44,382 nucleotides of DNA from Tyzzerella sp. (lineage in GTDB: Bacteria; Bacillota; Clostridia; Lachnospirales; Lachnospiraceae): contig JAFQRJ010000011.1 of the NCBI GenBank assembly GCA_017410145.1, positions 1-44,382 on the forward strand, given 5' to 3'. This document shows positions 34,709-42,853 of the stretch, piece by piece. Below the pieces are notes generated by a model that ran no database searches, was not told the DNA's origin, and saw only the letters and a list, made by a program, of their open reading frames with translations. The translations under genes and the position numbers were made by a program. The number at the start of each line of letters is the position of its first letter. Within the stretch, counting starts at the first letter, position 1.

Positions 34709-34738
34709 TTGACGAAAAAATGTTTTGTCTAATATAAT
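34709..34738 (+). promoter_or_regulatory. Promoter of the araC-family gene
   Basis: TTGACG (34709-34714), an 18-base spacer and a perfect TATAAT (34733-34738), a good sigma-A promoter. The gene starts about 62 bases downstream. Confidence 0.75.
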
Positions 34739-34799
34739 ATATAAATAATTATTTTACTTTTTTATTTTGTGCACTTTTCCATACATAGGAGGACAGGCA

Positions 34800-35636
34800 A
34801 TGAACCCGACAAATACAGTAAATTATAATTATGATTTTGATGACGTATACGCCAATATTAGGCTTGGCTCCTATGGTGGCTTTGGCTTCACATCTTTAGA
34901 TACTAAGCACCACAGGCACAATGACTACTATGAAATTACTTGTGTCATCTCTGGTGTTTATATCCATACATATAAGGGACATAATTACAACCTCATACCA
35001 GGAGACTTGCTCCTAATGAGTCCACATTCGGAACATCAACTATATACCGAACCGATGCAAGCAACCTTCTTTGCCATCTGTATCCGTGAAGATTTCTTCC
35101 AGGCTTTTATAAAGCAGCATTTTCCGGATTTTGCTGAAAATCCCTTGTCAAAGTGCACTCTTATTCACCTTGACACAGCTGATTTCGCTTATCTAGAACA
35201 GTTAGGACGCAAACTCAGCGCAACAAGACCTTCCATACATATTGCAGATATGTTAACGTACCTTGCTTTGACAAATATATTTCATGATAAAGGTAGCCAG
35301 AAGAAAGATAATTCAGAGTATGTACAGCGATTGTTAAACGTACTAAATGAACCTTCTAATCTGCATATGTCTGCCGAAAGAATTTATAAAACTGTTAACC
35401 TTTCGGTTCCGACCATAACCAAGATTTTCAAGGAGCAAACCGGTTATACAATTGTTGAATACAAGAACAAAAAGAGAATGGAACTTGCCGCTAATATGTT
35501 GAAAAGTTCCGATAAGAAAATCATCGATATTGCTTATGAACTCCACTATGATGCTCTCAGTTGCTTTTTACGTGCTTTTAAAAAGGAATACGGCATGACT
35601 CCAACCGAATACCGTAAGAAATATAAGAACGATTAG
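34800..35636 (+). CDS. AraC-family transcriptional regulator
   Basis: A 278-aa regulator, probably the sugar-responsive activator of the divergent operon. Residues 1-150 form a cupin-type sensor (HHRHNDYYEITCVISGVYIH, LIPGDLLLMSPHSEHQ). Residues 180-278 hold two helix-turn-helix motifs: SAERIYKTVNLSVPTITKIFKEQTG and IIDIAYELHYDALSCFLRAFKKEYGMTPTEYRKKY (the AraC signature, shown as landmarks only). ATG 34800 was chosen because AGGAGG lies 7 bases upstream; a longer frame from 34767 lacks one. It has its own promoter and a two-way terminator downstream. Confidence 0.92.
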   Translation: MNPTNTVNYNYDFDDVYANIRLGSYGGFGFTSLDTKHHRHNDYYEITCVISGVYIHTYKGHNYNLIPGDLLLMSPHSEHQLYTEPMQATFFAICIREDFFQAFIKQHFPDFAENPLSKCTLIHLDTADFAYLEQLGRKLSATRPSIHIADMLTYLALTNIFHDKGSQKKDNSEYVQRLLNVLNEPSNLHMSAERIYKTVNLSVPTITKIFKEQTGYTIVEYKNKKRMELAANMLKSSDKKIIDIAYELHYDALSCFLRAFKKEYGMTPTEYRKKYKND

Positions 35637-35696
35637 TAGTTTAGAATAATAGAATACCATATATATTACTGGAAATTTCCTGGTATATATTGGATG

Positions 35697-35738
35697 AAAA
35701 AGGGGAAGTTATCCTTGCTTTTGATAACTTCCCTTTTT
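35697..35738. terminator. Bidirectional terminator between araC and the second SGNH esterase
   Basis: GGGAAGTTATC (35703-35713) pairs exactly with GATAACTTCCC (35723-35733). Five A bases precede the stem and five T bases follow, so it serves both convergent genes. It shares the 12-mer GGGAAGTTATCC with the hipA terminator. Confidence 0.85.
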
Positions 35739-35750
35739 GTTTGCAATTTC

Positions 35751-36389
35751 CTATAGTTCCTTAAATGCTTTCAACCACTCTCTTTTAATCATTTCATGGC
35801 CCATCGATGTTGGATGCACGCCATCCCCTAACCAATATGTATTCTCTGCCGTCTGCGCTAATTGTTCAAACTTGTCCTGCAACTCAATAAACACCAAGCC
35901 GTATTTTTCAGCAATAGCCTTTGCTTTTGCTGCTCTCTTTTTTACCTCGTTATAAAACGTGTTCCACTTGTTCGGCTGTGTGTCTGTGTCTTCAGTACCT
36001 GAGCCTTTCAGGCAAAATGGTTCTAATATCATAATCTTAAGCTCTGGTAATGCTTCTTTGATTTCTTCAACAAGCATACTGTATATTTTTTCAAACTTAT
36101 CTTCGTCAACTCCATTATTAACTTCGATTTCATGCCAAACATCATTTACACCAATCAGCAGACTCATGTAGTCCGGCTTCAAATTAATAATATCCGCCTT
36201 GATTCTTGCATACACATCAACAATGCGATTACCACTAATGCCCCTGTTATAAAATTGATACTGATTCGGATTTTCAAACCCCAATTGCGATTTTACAAGC
36301 AAAGCATACCCAGTTCCTACGTATCCGTCATCTTCTCTGCTTCTCCCACAGTCTGTAATGGAATCTCCTTGAAATAAAATTGTTTTCAT
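35751..36389 (-). CDS. SGNH/GDSL-family esterase (canonical)
   Basis: A 212-aa intracellular esterase with all four blocks intact: LFQGDSITDCGRS, NRGISGNRIVD, LLIGVNDVW, and GDGVHPTSMGHE with the D-x-x-H pair. This is the pattern of bacterial acetylxylan or other carbohydrate acetyl-esterases. It is not part of the large operon: it lies beyond the araC terminator, converges on araC and has its own upstream region. It differs from the operon-encoded SGNH protein in keeping the catalytic Asp. GAGGTGACAAACT precedes the ATG. It may remove acetyl groups from the same glycan, but that is only proximity. Confidence 0.88.
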   Translation of the reverse strand: MKTILFQGDSITDCGRSREDDGYVGTGYALLVKSQLGFENPNQYQFYNRGISGNRIVDVYARIKADIINLKPDYMSLLIGVNDVWHEIEVNNGVDEDKFEKIYSMLVEEIKEALPELKIMILEPFCLKGSGTEDTDTQPNKWNTFYNEVKKRAAKAKAIAEKYGLVFIELQDKFEQLAQTAENTYWLGDGVHPTSMGHEMIKREWLKAFKEL

Positions 36390-36420
36390 AGTTTGTCACC
36401 TCAATGCTCTTTTTTCTCGT

Positions 36421-36448
36421 ATTTTAACATATTTTTTGTCTTTGTAAT
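36421..36448 (-). promoter_or_regulatory. Possible promoter of the second SGNH esterase
   Basis: On the minus strand ATTACA (36448-36443) and TAAAAT (36426-36421) are 16 bases apart, about 32 bases before the ATG. The -35 box is imperfect. Confidence 0.35.
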
Positions 36449-36523
36449 AGTGAAAAAAGAAATACTCGCATTGTGCCACATTTCTACCTTATATTTCATA
36501 AGCCTTAATAAATATTCCGGCAT

Positions 36524-37555
36524 TTATTTCCCTTCAATCTCCTGTTTCCAATATACACGAAACTGTGTCTCATCTATCTCCTCAACGAATCTCTTTTTAT
36601 ATAGAAGAAACTCCTCCATATCCATCAGCACATGATAGAGTTCTGCGCGGCTTTCAAACTCCTCGTGAGTCTCCGGAAGAGGCTCATTGCGGAGTTCTGT
36701 GAGTAACCCTTCCAACTCCTCAATCTGTTTCTTTGGATCATTCATTTCCGTCACATACTCTGTAATATCTGTAATAAAATCTGCTACAATGTGCGCTTGC
36801 TTTGGCATATTTCGCATACGTCGCATTTCTGAATGCAGATTATGGAGCGCACCGCACTGTTTCATTCGCATTTCAAAATAATTGATATAATATTCCGGAT
36901 GAGAGTGGAACGTATTATTCTGATATTCATAAGCCAGTTCCAAATATTCATCTAGTTCCCGTTCCAATTTTATCAAATCTTCCCATACACTATCACCGGA
37001 TGACTGAATCGACAAGTAGCTGGCTAGCTCAGATAGAATCAATTTCATCTGATTCTCTACATGACGCATGCTCTGGATAATACCATTTTCCTGTGCATTA
37101 TTAATGTGTATCAAATTCAGAAGAATTGCAATTACGATTCCAATCACAACCAGAAGCAGTTCATTAATCAAGAACTCGAATGTAAAATTCTGAGTTGTCA
37201 AAAAATGAGTTCCTATAACCGCATTTACAGATAAGGTACTTCTCCATCCCATCACTTCTCCCAAGAGAACAATGCAGAATAAAAATATCCCATACTCAAT
37301 CCACATATTGGGAATAAAATGAAAAATCACCCAACAAAACGCCACCGATATGGCATATGTTACCAGACGTAAAAGGGAAAGCTTCAACGTCTCCCATTTC
37401 GTAGTAATCAGGGTAAGTAGTGTAATAATACCTGCTGAAGTGGCATATTCCAAATTCAGAAGCTGTGCAATATAAATTGCTACGCTCGCACCAATTCCTA
37501 TTTTTGCCGACAACAACAATAACTTTCTTATTTTAAATCTTTGTTTTTCGTTCAT
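36524..37555 (-). CDS. Aromatic acid exporter family (ArAE/FUSC-like) membrane protein
   Basis: A 343-aa protein with a hydrophobic N-terminal half of about five to six helices (AKIGIGASVAIYIAQLLNLEYATSAGIITLLTL, shown in part as landmarks) and a charged helical C-terminal half (EEFESRAELYHVLMDMEEFLLYKKRFVEE). This two-part form matches the ArAE_1 family (YqjA-like proteins in Firmicutes) thought to export aromatic or amphipathic compounds. The actual substrate is unknown. Its first codon overlaps the sirtuin stop by 4 bases, so the two are coupled. Confidence 0.78.
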   Translation of the reverse strand: MNEKQRFKIRKLLLLSAKIGIGASVAIYIAQLLNLEYATSAGIITLLTLITTKWETLKLSLLRLVTYAISVAFCWVIFHFIPNMWIEYGIFLFCIVLLGEVMGWRSTLSVNAVIGTHFLTTQNFTFEFLINELLLVVIGIVIAILLNLIHINNAQENGIIQSMRHVENQMKLILSELASYLSIQSSGDSVWEDLIKLERELDEYLELAYEYQNNTFHSHPEYYINYFEMRMKQCGALHNLHSEMRRMRNMPKQAHIVADFITDITEYVTEMNDPKKQIEELEGLLTELRNEPLPETHEEFESRAELYHVLMDMEEFLLYKKRFVEEIDETQFRVYWKQEIEGK

Positions 37556-38265
37556 AACGCTCCTAATACTTCACCTATTGGTTCTTGGATACACAAATCT
37601 GCATAGGAATCTCTGGATGTCGCACTTTTATTCAGCACTACCAGATGGTCACCTCGGAAATAATCAACAAATCCCGCTGCCGGATACACCACAAGTGATG
37701 TCCCACCAATAATCAACATATCCGCCTCGCTAATTGCCTTGAGCGATTTATTTATAATAGTATTATCCAGTCCCTCTTCATATAATACCACATCCGGCTT
37801 TATGATGCCACCACACTCACAGATGGGAATTTCCGGAGATTCCTTTACGTATTTTGCATCATAAAATTTGCCACATTTCTGACAATAGTTACGGTGGATG
37901 CTTCCATGTAACTCCAACACATTTTTACTGCCCGCCATCTGATGAAGTCCGTCTATGTTTTGCGTAATTACCGCAATCAACTTTCCTGCCTGTTCTAATT
38001 CTGCCAATTTTAAATGCGCTTTATTCGGTTTCGCATCTAAATACATCATTTTATTCTTGTAAAAATCATAAAATAGTTTTGTTTTCTGCACAAAAAACGT
38101 ATGACTCACAACCTGTTCCGGAGGATAATGATATTTTTCCTGATATAGCCCATCCGCACTACGAAAGTCCGGAATGTTGCTTTCCGTAGAAACTCCTGCT
38201 CCGCCAAAGAAAACAATGCGGTTGCATTTTTCTATCATTTCTCGCAGTTTTGTGATTTTCTCCAT
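37552..38265 (-). CDS. cobB: NAD-dependent protein deacylase (sirtuin)
   Basis: A 237-aa sirtuin that removes acetyl or other acyl groups from lysines using NAD. Motifs: FFGGAGVSTESNIPDFRS for NAD binding (19-36), TQNIDGLH (101-108), catalytic H120 in ELHGSIHRNYC, and a four-cysteine zinc site C128, C131, C149 and C151. GTSLVVYPAAG closes the Rossmann part. ATG 38265 is supported by GAGGAG 8 bases upstream; a longer frame to 38283 would use the ribosome binding site as coding. It overlaps the exporter gene by 4 bases and follows the nucleoside phosphorylase gene, so a three-gene unit is likely. Confidence 0.93.
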   Translation of the reverse strand: MEKITKLREMIEKCNRIVFFGGAGVSTESNIPDFRSADGLYQEKYHYPPEQVVSHTFFVQKTKLFYDFYKNKMMYLDAKPNKAHLKLAELEQAGKLIAVITQNIDGLHQMAGSKNVLELHGSIHRNYCQKCGKFYDAKYVKESPEIPICECGGIIKPDVVLYEEGLDNTIINKSLKAISEADMLIIGGTSLVVYPAAGFVDYFRGDHLVVLNKSATSRDSYADLCIQEPIGEVLGAL

Positions 38266-38337
38266 ATTAATTTCTCCTCCCATCCAGTTCTATCTTTAAC
38301 GCTTCTTCTCCGCTTATCTGCGGTTGTCTATCTTCTT

Positions 38338-39177
38338 CTACTGCCTTGTAGCATGATAAATATTCAAAATAGCCTGTGTGATTAATCTCTTAAAATCGAC
38401 GGCCACGCGGTCTGCTGTCTCCTGCACCTCTGCATGTGATAGAGGCTGGTCAAGCATACCACACCCAAGATTGGTAATACACGAAATGCCACACACCTTC
38501 ATGCCCATGTGATTGGCTGCCACGGCTTCTGCCGCCGTACTCATACCTGCTGCATCTGCGCCCAATGCTCTGCACATTCTCACCTCTGCCGGTGTCTCAT
38601 AATTCGGTCCTGTAAGCTGAATGTATACACCCTCCTGTAGTTTGATGCCAAGCTCCTTTGCAGTACCTCGAATAATTTCTTGAAGATCCTTTTTATACAC
38701 ATCGCTCATATCAGGAAAACGGGCACCCAGTTCGTTTATATTTTCCCCAATCAGCGGAGACGGAACAAAAGTCATGATGTGATCGGTAATCATCATGAAA
38801 TCTCCCGCATGGAAATCAAAGTTCAATCCTCCTGCTGCATTTGTCAAAAAGAGAACCTTTGCGCCCATCATTTTCATCAACCTGGTCGGCAACACCACAT
38901 CTGACATGGCATAGCCTTCATAGTAGTGAACGCGCCCCTGCATACATACCACCGGAACACCCTGAATATAACCGAAAATAAAACGCCCTTTATGTCCCTC
39001 TACAGTTGATATCGGAAATCCTTCGATATCATGATAATCCAAAGTTGCTACGATATCTATGGTTTCGCCATAATCGCCAAGGCCGGAACCCAAGACCAAC
39101 GCAATCTCCGGTTTGAAATCAATCTTCTTTTGTATACTTTCATAACATTTTAATAATTTTTCATATACTGGATTCAT
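38338..39177 (-). CDS. punA: Purine nucleoside phosphorylase
   Basis: A 279-aa trimeric-type PNP that splits guanosine/inosine nucleosides to base and ribose-1-phosphate. Typical motifs: LVLGSGLGDYGE for phosphate binding, the EGHKGRFIFG loop, GRVHYYEGY, FLTNAAGGLN, the purine-site LTGPNYETPAEVRM, and MSTAAEAVAANHMGMKVCGIS with ITNLGCG. Length and motif order are normal. The start at 39177 faces the divergent tRNA-Leu gene. The symbol follows common Firmicutes usage (punA/pupG). Confidence 0.93.
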   Translation of the reverse strand: MNPVYEKLLKCYESIQKKIDFKPEIALVLGSGLGDYGETIDIVATLDYHDIEGFPISTVEGHKGRFIFGYIQGVPVVCMQGRVHYYEGYAMSDVVLPTRLMKMMGAKVLFLTNAAGGLNFDFHAGDFMMITDHIMTFVPSPLIGENINELGARFPDMSDVYKKDLQEIIRGTAKELGIKLQEGVYIQLTGPNYETPAEVRMCRALGADAAGMSTAAEAVAANHMGMKVCGISCITNLGCGMLDQPLSHAEVQETADRVAVDFKRLITQAILNIYHATRQ

Positions 39178-39243
39178 TCCTGTCCCTCCCCATTTGACTC
39201 AATCTCCTGATTTTTCATAATAGTATCTTATCATATTTTACTC

Positions 39244-39272
39244 TTGCTATACATACTTTTTTGTGATAAAAT
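39244..39272 (+). promoter_or_regulatory. Promoter of tRNA-Leu(CAG)
   Basis: TTGCTA (39244-39249), 17-base spacer, TAAAAT (39267-39272); the tRNA starts 11 bases later. Confidence 0.65.
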
Positions 39273-39283
39273 ACCTTTTGTTA

Positions 39284-39367
39284 GCGGATATGGCGGAATT
39301 GGCAGACGCGCTAGATTCAGGTTCTAGTCGGGGTTTCTCGGTGCAGGTTCAAGTCCTGTTATCCGCA
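39284..39367 (+). tRNA. tRNA-Leu (anticodon CAG)
   Basis: An 84-nt class II tRNA. The acceptor GCGGATA pairs with TATCCGC, with discriminator A at 39367. The anticodon arm CTAGA-TTCAGGT-TCTAG gives CAG. A long variable arm (CGGGGTTTCTCGG) and the T arm GTTCAAG are present. The CCA end is not encoded. A terminator follows at once. Confidence 0.96.
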
Positions 39368-39371
39368 TAAT

Positions 39372-39413
39372 AAAAAGGAGTATCAATTTTCTTTACAATT
39401 GATACTCCTTTTT
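39372..39413. terminator. Bidirectional terminator after tRNA-Leu(CAG)
   Basis: The 17-bp perfect stem AAAAAGGAGTATCAATT (39372-39388) / AATTGATACTCCTTTTT (39397-39413) has A and T tracts at both ends. It can stop both the tRNA transcript and a minus-strand transcript from the promoter at 39548-39575. Confidence 0.9.
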
Positions 39414-39541
39414 AATTTGTTGGTTCAATCATTTTACGTATCTCCTTTATATACAAAGACTTTTGATTTTTAATTTACGTTTTTGGTGGTCCGTCCTCCT
39501 CGTCCTTATTTTTTGTTATTTTTCATTTATCTTTTGTGTAT
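39372..39541 (-). ncRNA. Candidate small RNA or mini-transcription unit
   Basis: A minus-strand unit of about 170 nt: a good promoter (39575-39548), no open frame longer than a few codons, and a strong terminator at the end. The RNA contains a GGA-rich stretch, GGACGAGGAGGACGGACC (39508-39491 approximately), and a 6-codon frame (ATG 39432, product MIEPTN) with AAAGGAG upstream that runs into the terminator. Either a regulatory RNA or a leader remnant. No known RNA family is recognised. Confidence 0.35.
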
Positions 39542-39547
39542 ACTGTC

Positions 39548-39575
39548 ATTATATCATCATTTTTGCATTTGTCAA
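39548..39575 (-). promoter_or_regulatory. Minus-strand promoter downstream of glmS
   Basis: Consensus TTGACA (complement of 39570-39575), 16-base spacer and TATAAT (complement of 39548-39553). No protein gene follows before the tRNA terminator. Confidence 0.6.
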
Positions 39576-39612
39576 TACATTTTAATAAATTGTTTTTAAG
39601 TTGTCTGACATT

Positions 39613-41433
39613 TTATTCTACTGTTACCACTTTCGCAAGATTTCTCGGTTTATCCACATCGAAGCCTTTATCAGATGAAACATAGTATGCCAAGAGCTGC
39701 AACGCAACAACAGCCGGAAATACCATGAATTTATCCTCCAAATCCGGAAGAAGTACAAGCTCGTAATCTTCTTTTAATTGCTCTGCCAGCGATTGTTTAA
39801 TAAAGAGCACGACACTGGCACCACGTGCTTTCACTTCCTTGATGTTAGATAATTCCTTTGACATTAGTTTTTCTTGTGTAACCAGTGCAACCACCGGAAC
39901 GTCCTGCGCAATTAAGGCAATCGGTCCATGCTTTAATTCACCGGCTGCATATGCCTCAGAATGAATATAGGATACTTCTTTTAACTTCAAAGAACCTTCC
40001 AACAAGGTAGAGTAATCCATGCCACGACCAATCATAAATAAATCTTTTGCTTCCAATACATTTTTGGCAACCACATGGATTTCTTTTCGTTGTTCCAAAA
40101 CTTTTGAAATCGCTTCCGGAACCCGCTGAAATTCTTCCATGTAATGGCGGGTTTCTTCTACCGTATACTCTCCTCTGAGAAGTGCCATCTTCGCCACCAA
40201 AAGGTACATAACCGCCAACTGGGTGGTGTATGCCTTTGTACTTGCGACTGCAATTTCCGGTCCTGCTTCCGTGTAAAGCACGTAATCACTTTCACGCGCA
40301 ATGGAAGAACCGCGCACATTTAAAACAGCCAGACATTTTGCTCCTTTTTGTTTTGCATATTTCACTGCTTCTAATGTATCTACCGTTTCCCCTGATTGTG
40401 ACACAGCAATGAGCAAGGTGTTCTCATTAATGACTGGGTCTGAATACATAAATTCCGATGCCAACTCCACATCGATATGCATGTGCAAAACAGATTTCAC
40501 CAAAGCCTGTAGCATCAACCCTGCATGCCATGCTGTTCCACAAGCTACAACACAGATTCTCTTACATGAAGTCAAAGCCTCATCCGACACACCGTCTACC
40601 GTAAAATCAGGCAATCCATTCACAATTCTGTTCTTAACAGTAGCCATAAATGTATCCGGTTGCTCCATGATTTCTTTTTCCATATAGAATGGGTAGCCAT
40701 TTTTACCAAGGCTCTGCATTTCCCAATCAAGGGTTAAGAGCTCTGGCTCCACCACATTTCCGTCAAACCCGACTAACGTCATTCGGTCAGCTTCCATCTT
40801 TAAAACTGCGTGTTCCGGCATAACAAAGTATTGCTTTGTGAATTGTCCGAGCGCCGTTAAATCAGATGCCAACATCATGCCTTCTTCGCACTCTGCCACA
40901 ACGATAGGGCTGACGTTACGAATGGCGTAAATCACCCCTGGTTGGTCCTCAAACATCATAACAAGGGCGTATGTTCCTTTTAATTTACCTGCTACCTTTT
41001 GAATTGTTCTTTGTGCATCGCCATGATAATAATGGTCTAACAAAGCCGCTACTACCTCTGTGTCAGTTTCTGACACTAATTGCTCCTGCAGCTCGTAATT
41101 TTCAATTAATTGGCGATAGTTTTCCACAATCCCATTGTGAACAATGGTTACCTTTCCACAGCGGTGAGGATGTGCATTTTTCTCCAGCACAGCCCCATGG
41201 GTGGCCCATCTTGTATGCCCAATACCACAAGTGGAACTGAGTGTCTCTTGTTCACACTCCCTTCGCAAATCACGCACTCGCCCTACACATTTATCAACGC
41301 AAACTTGGCTCGTCTCGCTGTCAAACCTGGCAATTCCCACACTGTCATATCCTCTGTGTTCCAACAGTTCCAACGAATCCAGCAAAATTTCCCTTGCATC
41401 TTTTACCCCTGTATATCCAACAATTCCACACAT
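39613..41433 (-). CDS. glmS: Glutamine--fructose-6-phosphate aminotransferase (isomerising)
   Basis: A 606-aa enzyme that makes glucosamine-6-phosphate, the entry to peptidoglycan amino sugars. The N-terminal glutaminase starts at C2 in MCGIVGYTG and contains HRGYDSVGIA, GHTRWATHG and HNGIVENY. Two SIS domains follow (CGTAWHAGLM, SQSGETVDTLEAVKYAK, and GRGMDYSTLLEGSLKLKE), ending with the typical DVDKPRNLAKVVTVE tail. Length is normal. The leader is only about 55 nt from a standard promoter and shows no room for a glmS ribozyme. GGGGAATATT precedes the ATG. Confidence 0.97.
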   Translation of the reverse strand: MCGIVGYTGVKDAREILLDSLELLEHRGYDSVGIARFDSETSQVCVDKCVGRVRDLRRECEQETLSSTCGIGHTRWATHGAVLEKNAHPHRCGKVTIVHNGIVENYRQLIENYELQEQLVSETDTEVVAALLDHYYHGDAQRTIQKVAGKLKGTYALVMMFEDQPGVIYAIRNVSPIVVAECEEGMMLASDLTALGQFTKQYFVMPEHAVLKMEADRMTLVGFDGNVVEPELLTLDWEMQSLGKNGYPFYMEKEIMEQPDTFMATVKNRIVNGLPDFTVDGVSDEALTSCKRICVVACGTAWHAGLMLQALVKSVLHMHIDVELASEFMYSDPVINENTLLIAVSQSGETVDTLEAVKYAKQKGAKCLAVLNVRGSSIARESDYVLYTEAGPEIAVASTKAYTTQLAVMYLLVAKMALLRGEYTVEETRHYMEEFQRVPEAISKVLEQRKEIHVVAKNVLEAKDLFMIGRGMDYSTLLEGSLKLKEVSYIHSEAYAAGELKHGPIALIAQDVPVVALVTQEKLMSKELSNIKEVKARGASVVLFIKQSLAEQLKEDYELVLLPDLEDKFMVFPAVVALQLLAYYVSSDKGFDVDKPRNLAKVVTVE

Positions 41434-41489
41434 AAATATTCCCCTTTTTTTATTTACATTTATTTTATTATTCTCCCCAGATAGCTCCC

Positions 41490-41519
41490 ATTATACCGCG
41501 CATATTATAACATCAGCAA
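41490..41519 (-). promoter_or_regulatory. glmS promoter
   Basis: On the minus strand TTGCTG (41519-41514), 18-base spacer, TATAAT (41495-41490). Transcription would start about 50 nt before the glmS ATG. Confidence 0.65.
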
Positions 41520-41520
41520 A

Positions 41521-41550
41521 TAAAAAAGAGAAGAGCATCTCACTCTTCTC
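41521..41550 (-). terminator. Terminator after the sigma-like/YARHG gene
   Basis: On the minus strand GAGAAGAG (41550-41543) pairs with CTCTTCTC (41535-41528) and is followed by TTTTTT. It lies directly upstream of the glmS promoter. Confidence 0.8.
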
Positions 41551-41560
41551 CTCTGGTACT

Positions 41561-42841
41561 TTATTCCAATCCTTCTTCCACCTGGTTAATCAATGCAACG
41601 TTGGCTTCTTCAATCCCTGACATCTCAACTTTGTCATAGAAATCATCATATGAATAAGTTGGTCTGTACCATGATTTTTCGCCAAAATATGCATCTAAAT
41701 CAGGTACTCCAAAAATCATGCCATGGCGAGCAAAGATTTCATTTCTAGCCAATCGCAGCTTTTCCTTCGACAATCCTTGCAAATCCGCTCTCGTAAGTCT
41801 TCTCGAATTGCTATCTGGTAAAATATATGTGGAATCCTTCTCCACCTGAGTATCCTCATCCTGAGTTTGGTCATCTTGGACTTCATTCTCTTGAACCTCG
41901 TCTTGGTTCTCATCATCCTGTGTATTATCTTCTTGTACATCATCCTCTTGGATGTCGTCTTCATTTTGCTCTACCGGCGGTTTATTATCCTTCGGTTCTT
42001 CCTTCTTATCACCATTTCCTAATACTAAGATTGCTACAAGAGCCAAAACAGCCAATCCTCCAACAATCGCTGCAATAAGCACAACCTGCTTCTTATCCAA
42101 TCCCTTTTTCACGCTGTAACTTTGAAGTTCTTCCTTCACAGTATCTATTCCGTTTTCAGACTCCTCTTTTTGCACCTTACCTGACACATCTGCATCATCT
42201 GATTCATCCACTTCATTCACCAAAGCTTCTACCGGTAAATCCAATTCCTTACATAAGCTAGTATAAAGGTTCTGCGCTACGGTCTCATCCATTGTATTCT
42301 CAGCAGCCCATTTTTTCAATGCTTCATACACCATCTGAACCGAAAATTGCACCTTTACCTTATGCTCTTCCTGATAATCCTCTAGCTTCTTGCTGAAGTA
42401 TTTGTGAATATAATTCAAGCGATTGATGATGACTCCTGCATTGTATCCCATCATAGATGCAAGTTCTTTTATAGAATACTTGTCCATATAAAACGCAACC
42501 AATAATGCATGATACAAATCCGGAAGTTCCATAAAAGTCTCGCAAATCAATTCCTTTGTTTTGTCTATATCTATGCCTTTACCCGCCTCATATTCTGTTT
42601 CAAGTAATTCAATTATCTCTGCTTCACGGGCTTTTTTCTTTCTGAACTTTCCACATCCCAGAATATAGGTTTGCTTCTCCATCCATGCTTTAGCATTCAC
42701 ATCTGCCACATTTGACTCTACCGCAAGTAAATACACTTCCTTTACAAGAGCAATCACATCTTCTTCTTTGCTCATAATGCTTTTTGCACGACAATAAATC
42801 GATTGATAAGATTCCGAAAAAACGGATTTAAAATTCTCCAT
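41561..42841 (-). CDS. Membrane protein: sigma factor-like N-terminus fused to extracellular YARHG domain
   Basis: A 426-aa single-pass protein. Residues 1-155 look like an ECF sigma factor: a helical region 2-like part (SESYQSIYCRAKSIMSKEEDVIALVKEVY, in outline) and a region 4 HTH (ELPDLYHALLVAFYMDKYSI, then KELASMMGYNAGVIINRLNYI). One membrane helix lies at 252-275 (VVLIAAIVGGLAVLALVAIL). Next is a very acidic Asp/Glu/Gln linker at 280-335 and a YARHG domain near 357-395 (LSKEKLRLARNEIFARHG, YFGEKSWY). By topology the HTH is inside and YARHG outside. It may sense the wall and regulate transcription, or be a decayed sigma fold used for scaffolding. It follows the acyltransferase gene by 12 bases. 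Confidence 0.78.
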   Translation of the reverse strand: MENFKSVFSESYQSIYCRAKSIMSKEEDVIALVKEVYLLAVESNVADVNAKAWMEKQTYILGCGKFRKKKAREAEIIELLETEYEAGKGIDIDKTKELICETFMELPDLYHALLVAFYMDKYSIKELASMMGYNAGVIINRLNYIHKYFSKKLEDYQEEHKVKVQFSVQMVYEALKKWAAENTMDETVAQNLYTSLCKELDLPVEALVNEVDESDDADVSGKVQKEESENGIDTVKEELQSYSVKKGLDKKQVVLIAAIVGGLAVLALVAILVLGNGDKKEEPKDNKPPVEQNEDDIQEDDVQEDNTQDDENQDEVQENEVQDDQTQDEDTQVEKDSTYILPDSNSRRLTRADLQGLSKEKLRLARNEIFARHGMIFGVPDLDAYFGEKSWYRPTYSYDDFYDKVEMSGIEEANVALINQVEEGLE

Positions 42842-42853
42842 AAACCCTACTCC

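Noticed and set aside
34499-34799. CcpA cre site in the operon-araC intergenic region
   Set aside because: I searched by eye for the TGWAANCGNTNWCA pattern and found no acceptable match in this AT-rich stretch.
36393-36523. Small protein gene in the gap before the second SGNH esterase
   Set aside because: The plus-strand frame there lacks a ribosome binding site and runs antisense into the ArAE gene; only a possible promoter is supported.
41434-41560. glmS ribozyme upstream of glmS
   Set aside because: The space is filled by a terminator for the upstream gene and a standard promoter close to the ATG; the ribozyme's roughly 150-nt structured leader does not fit.
41201-41620. Plus-strand 139-aa frame opposite the glmS start
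   Set aside because: Antisense to well-supported glmS coding sequence and its promoter, with an unconvincing composition rich in Ser, Thr, His and Phe.
41561-42841. LPxTG-type sortase signal (ILPDS) in the YARHG protein
   Set aside because: The motif lacks T-G and lies before the YARHG domain instead of at the C-terminus; the protein is already membrane spanning.
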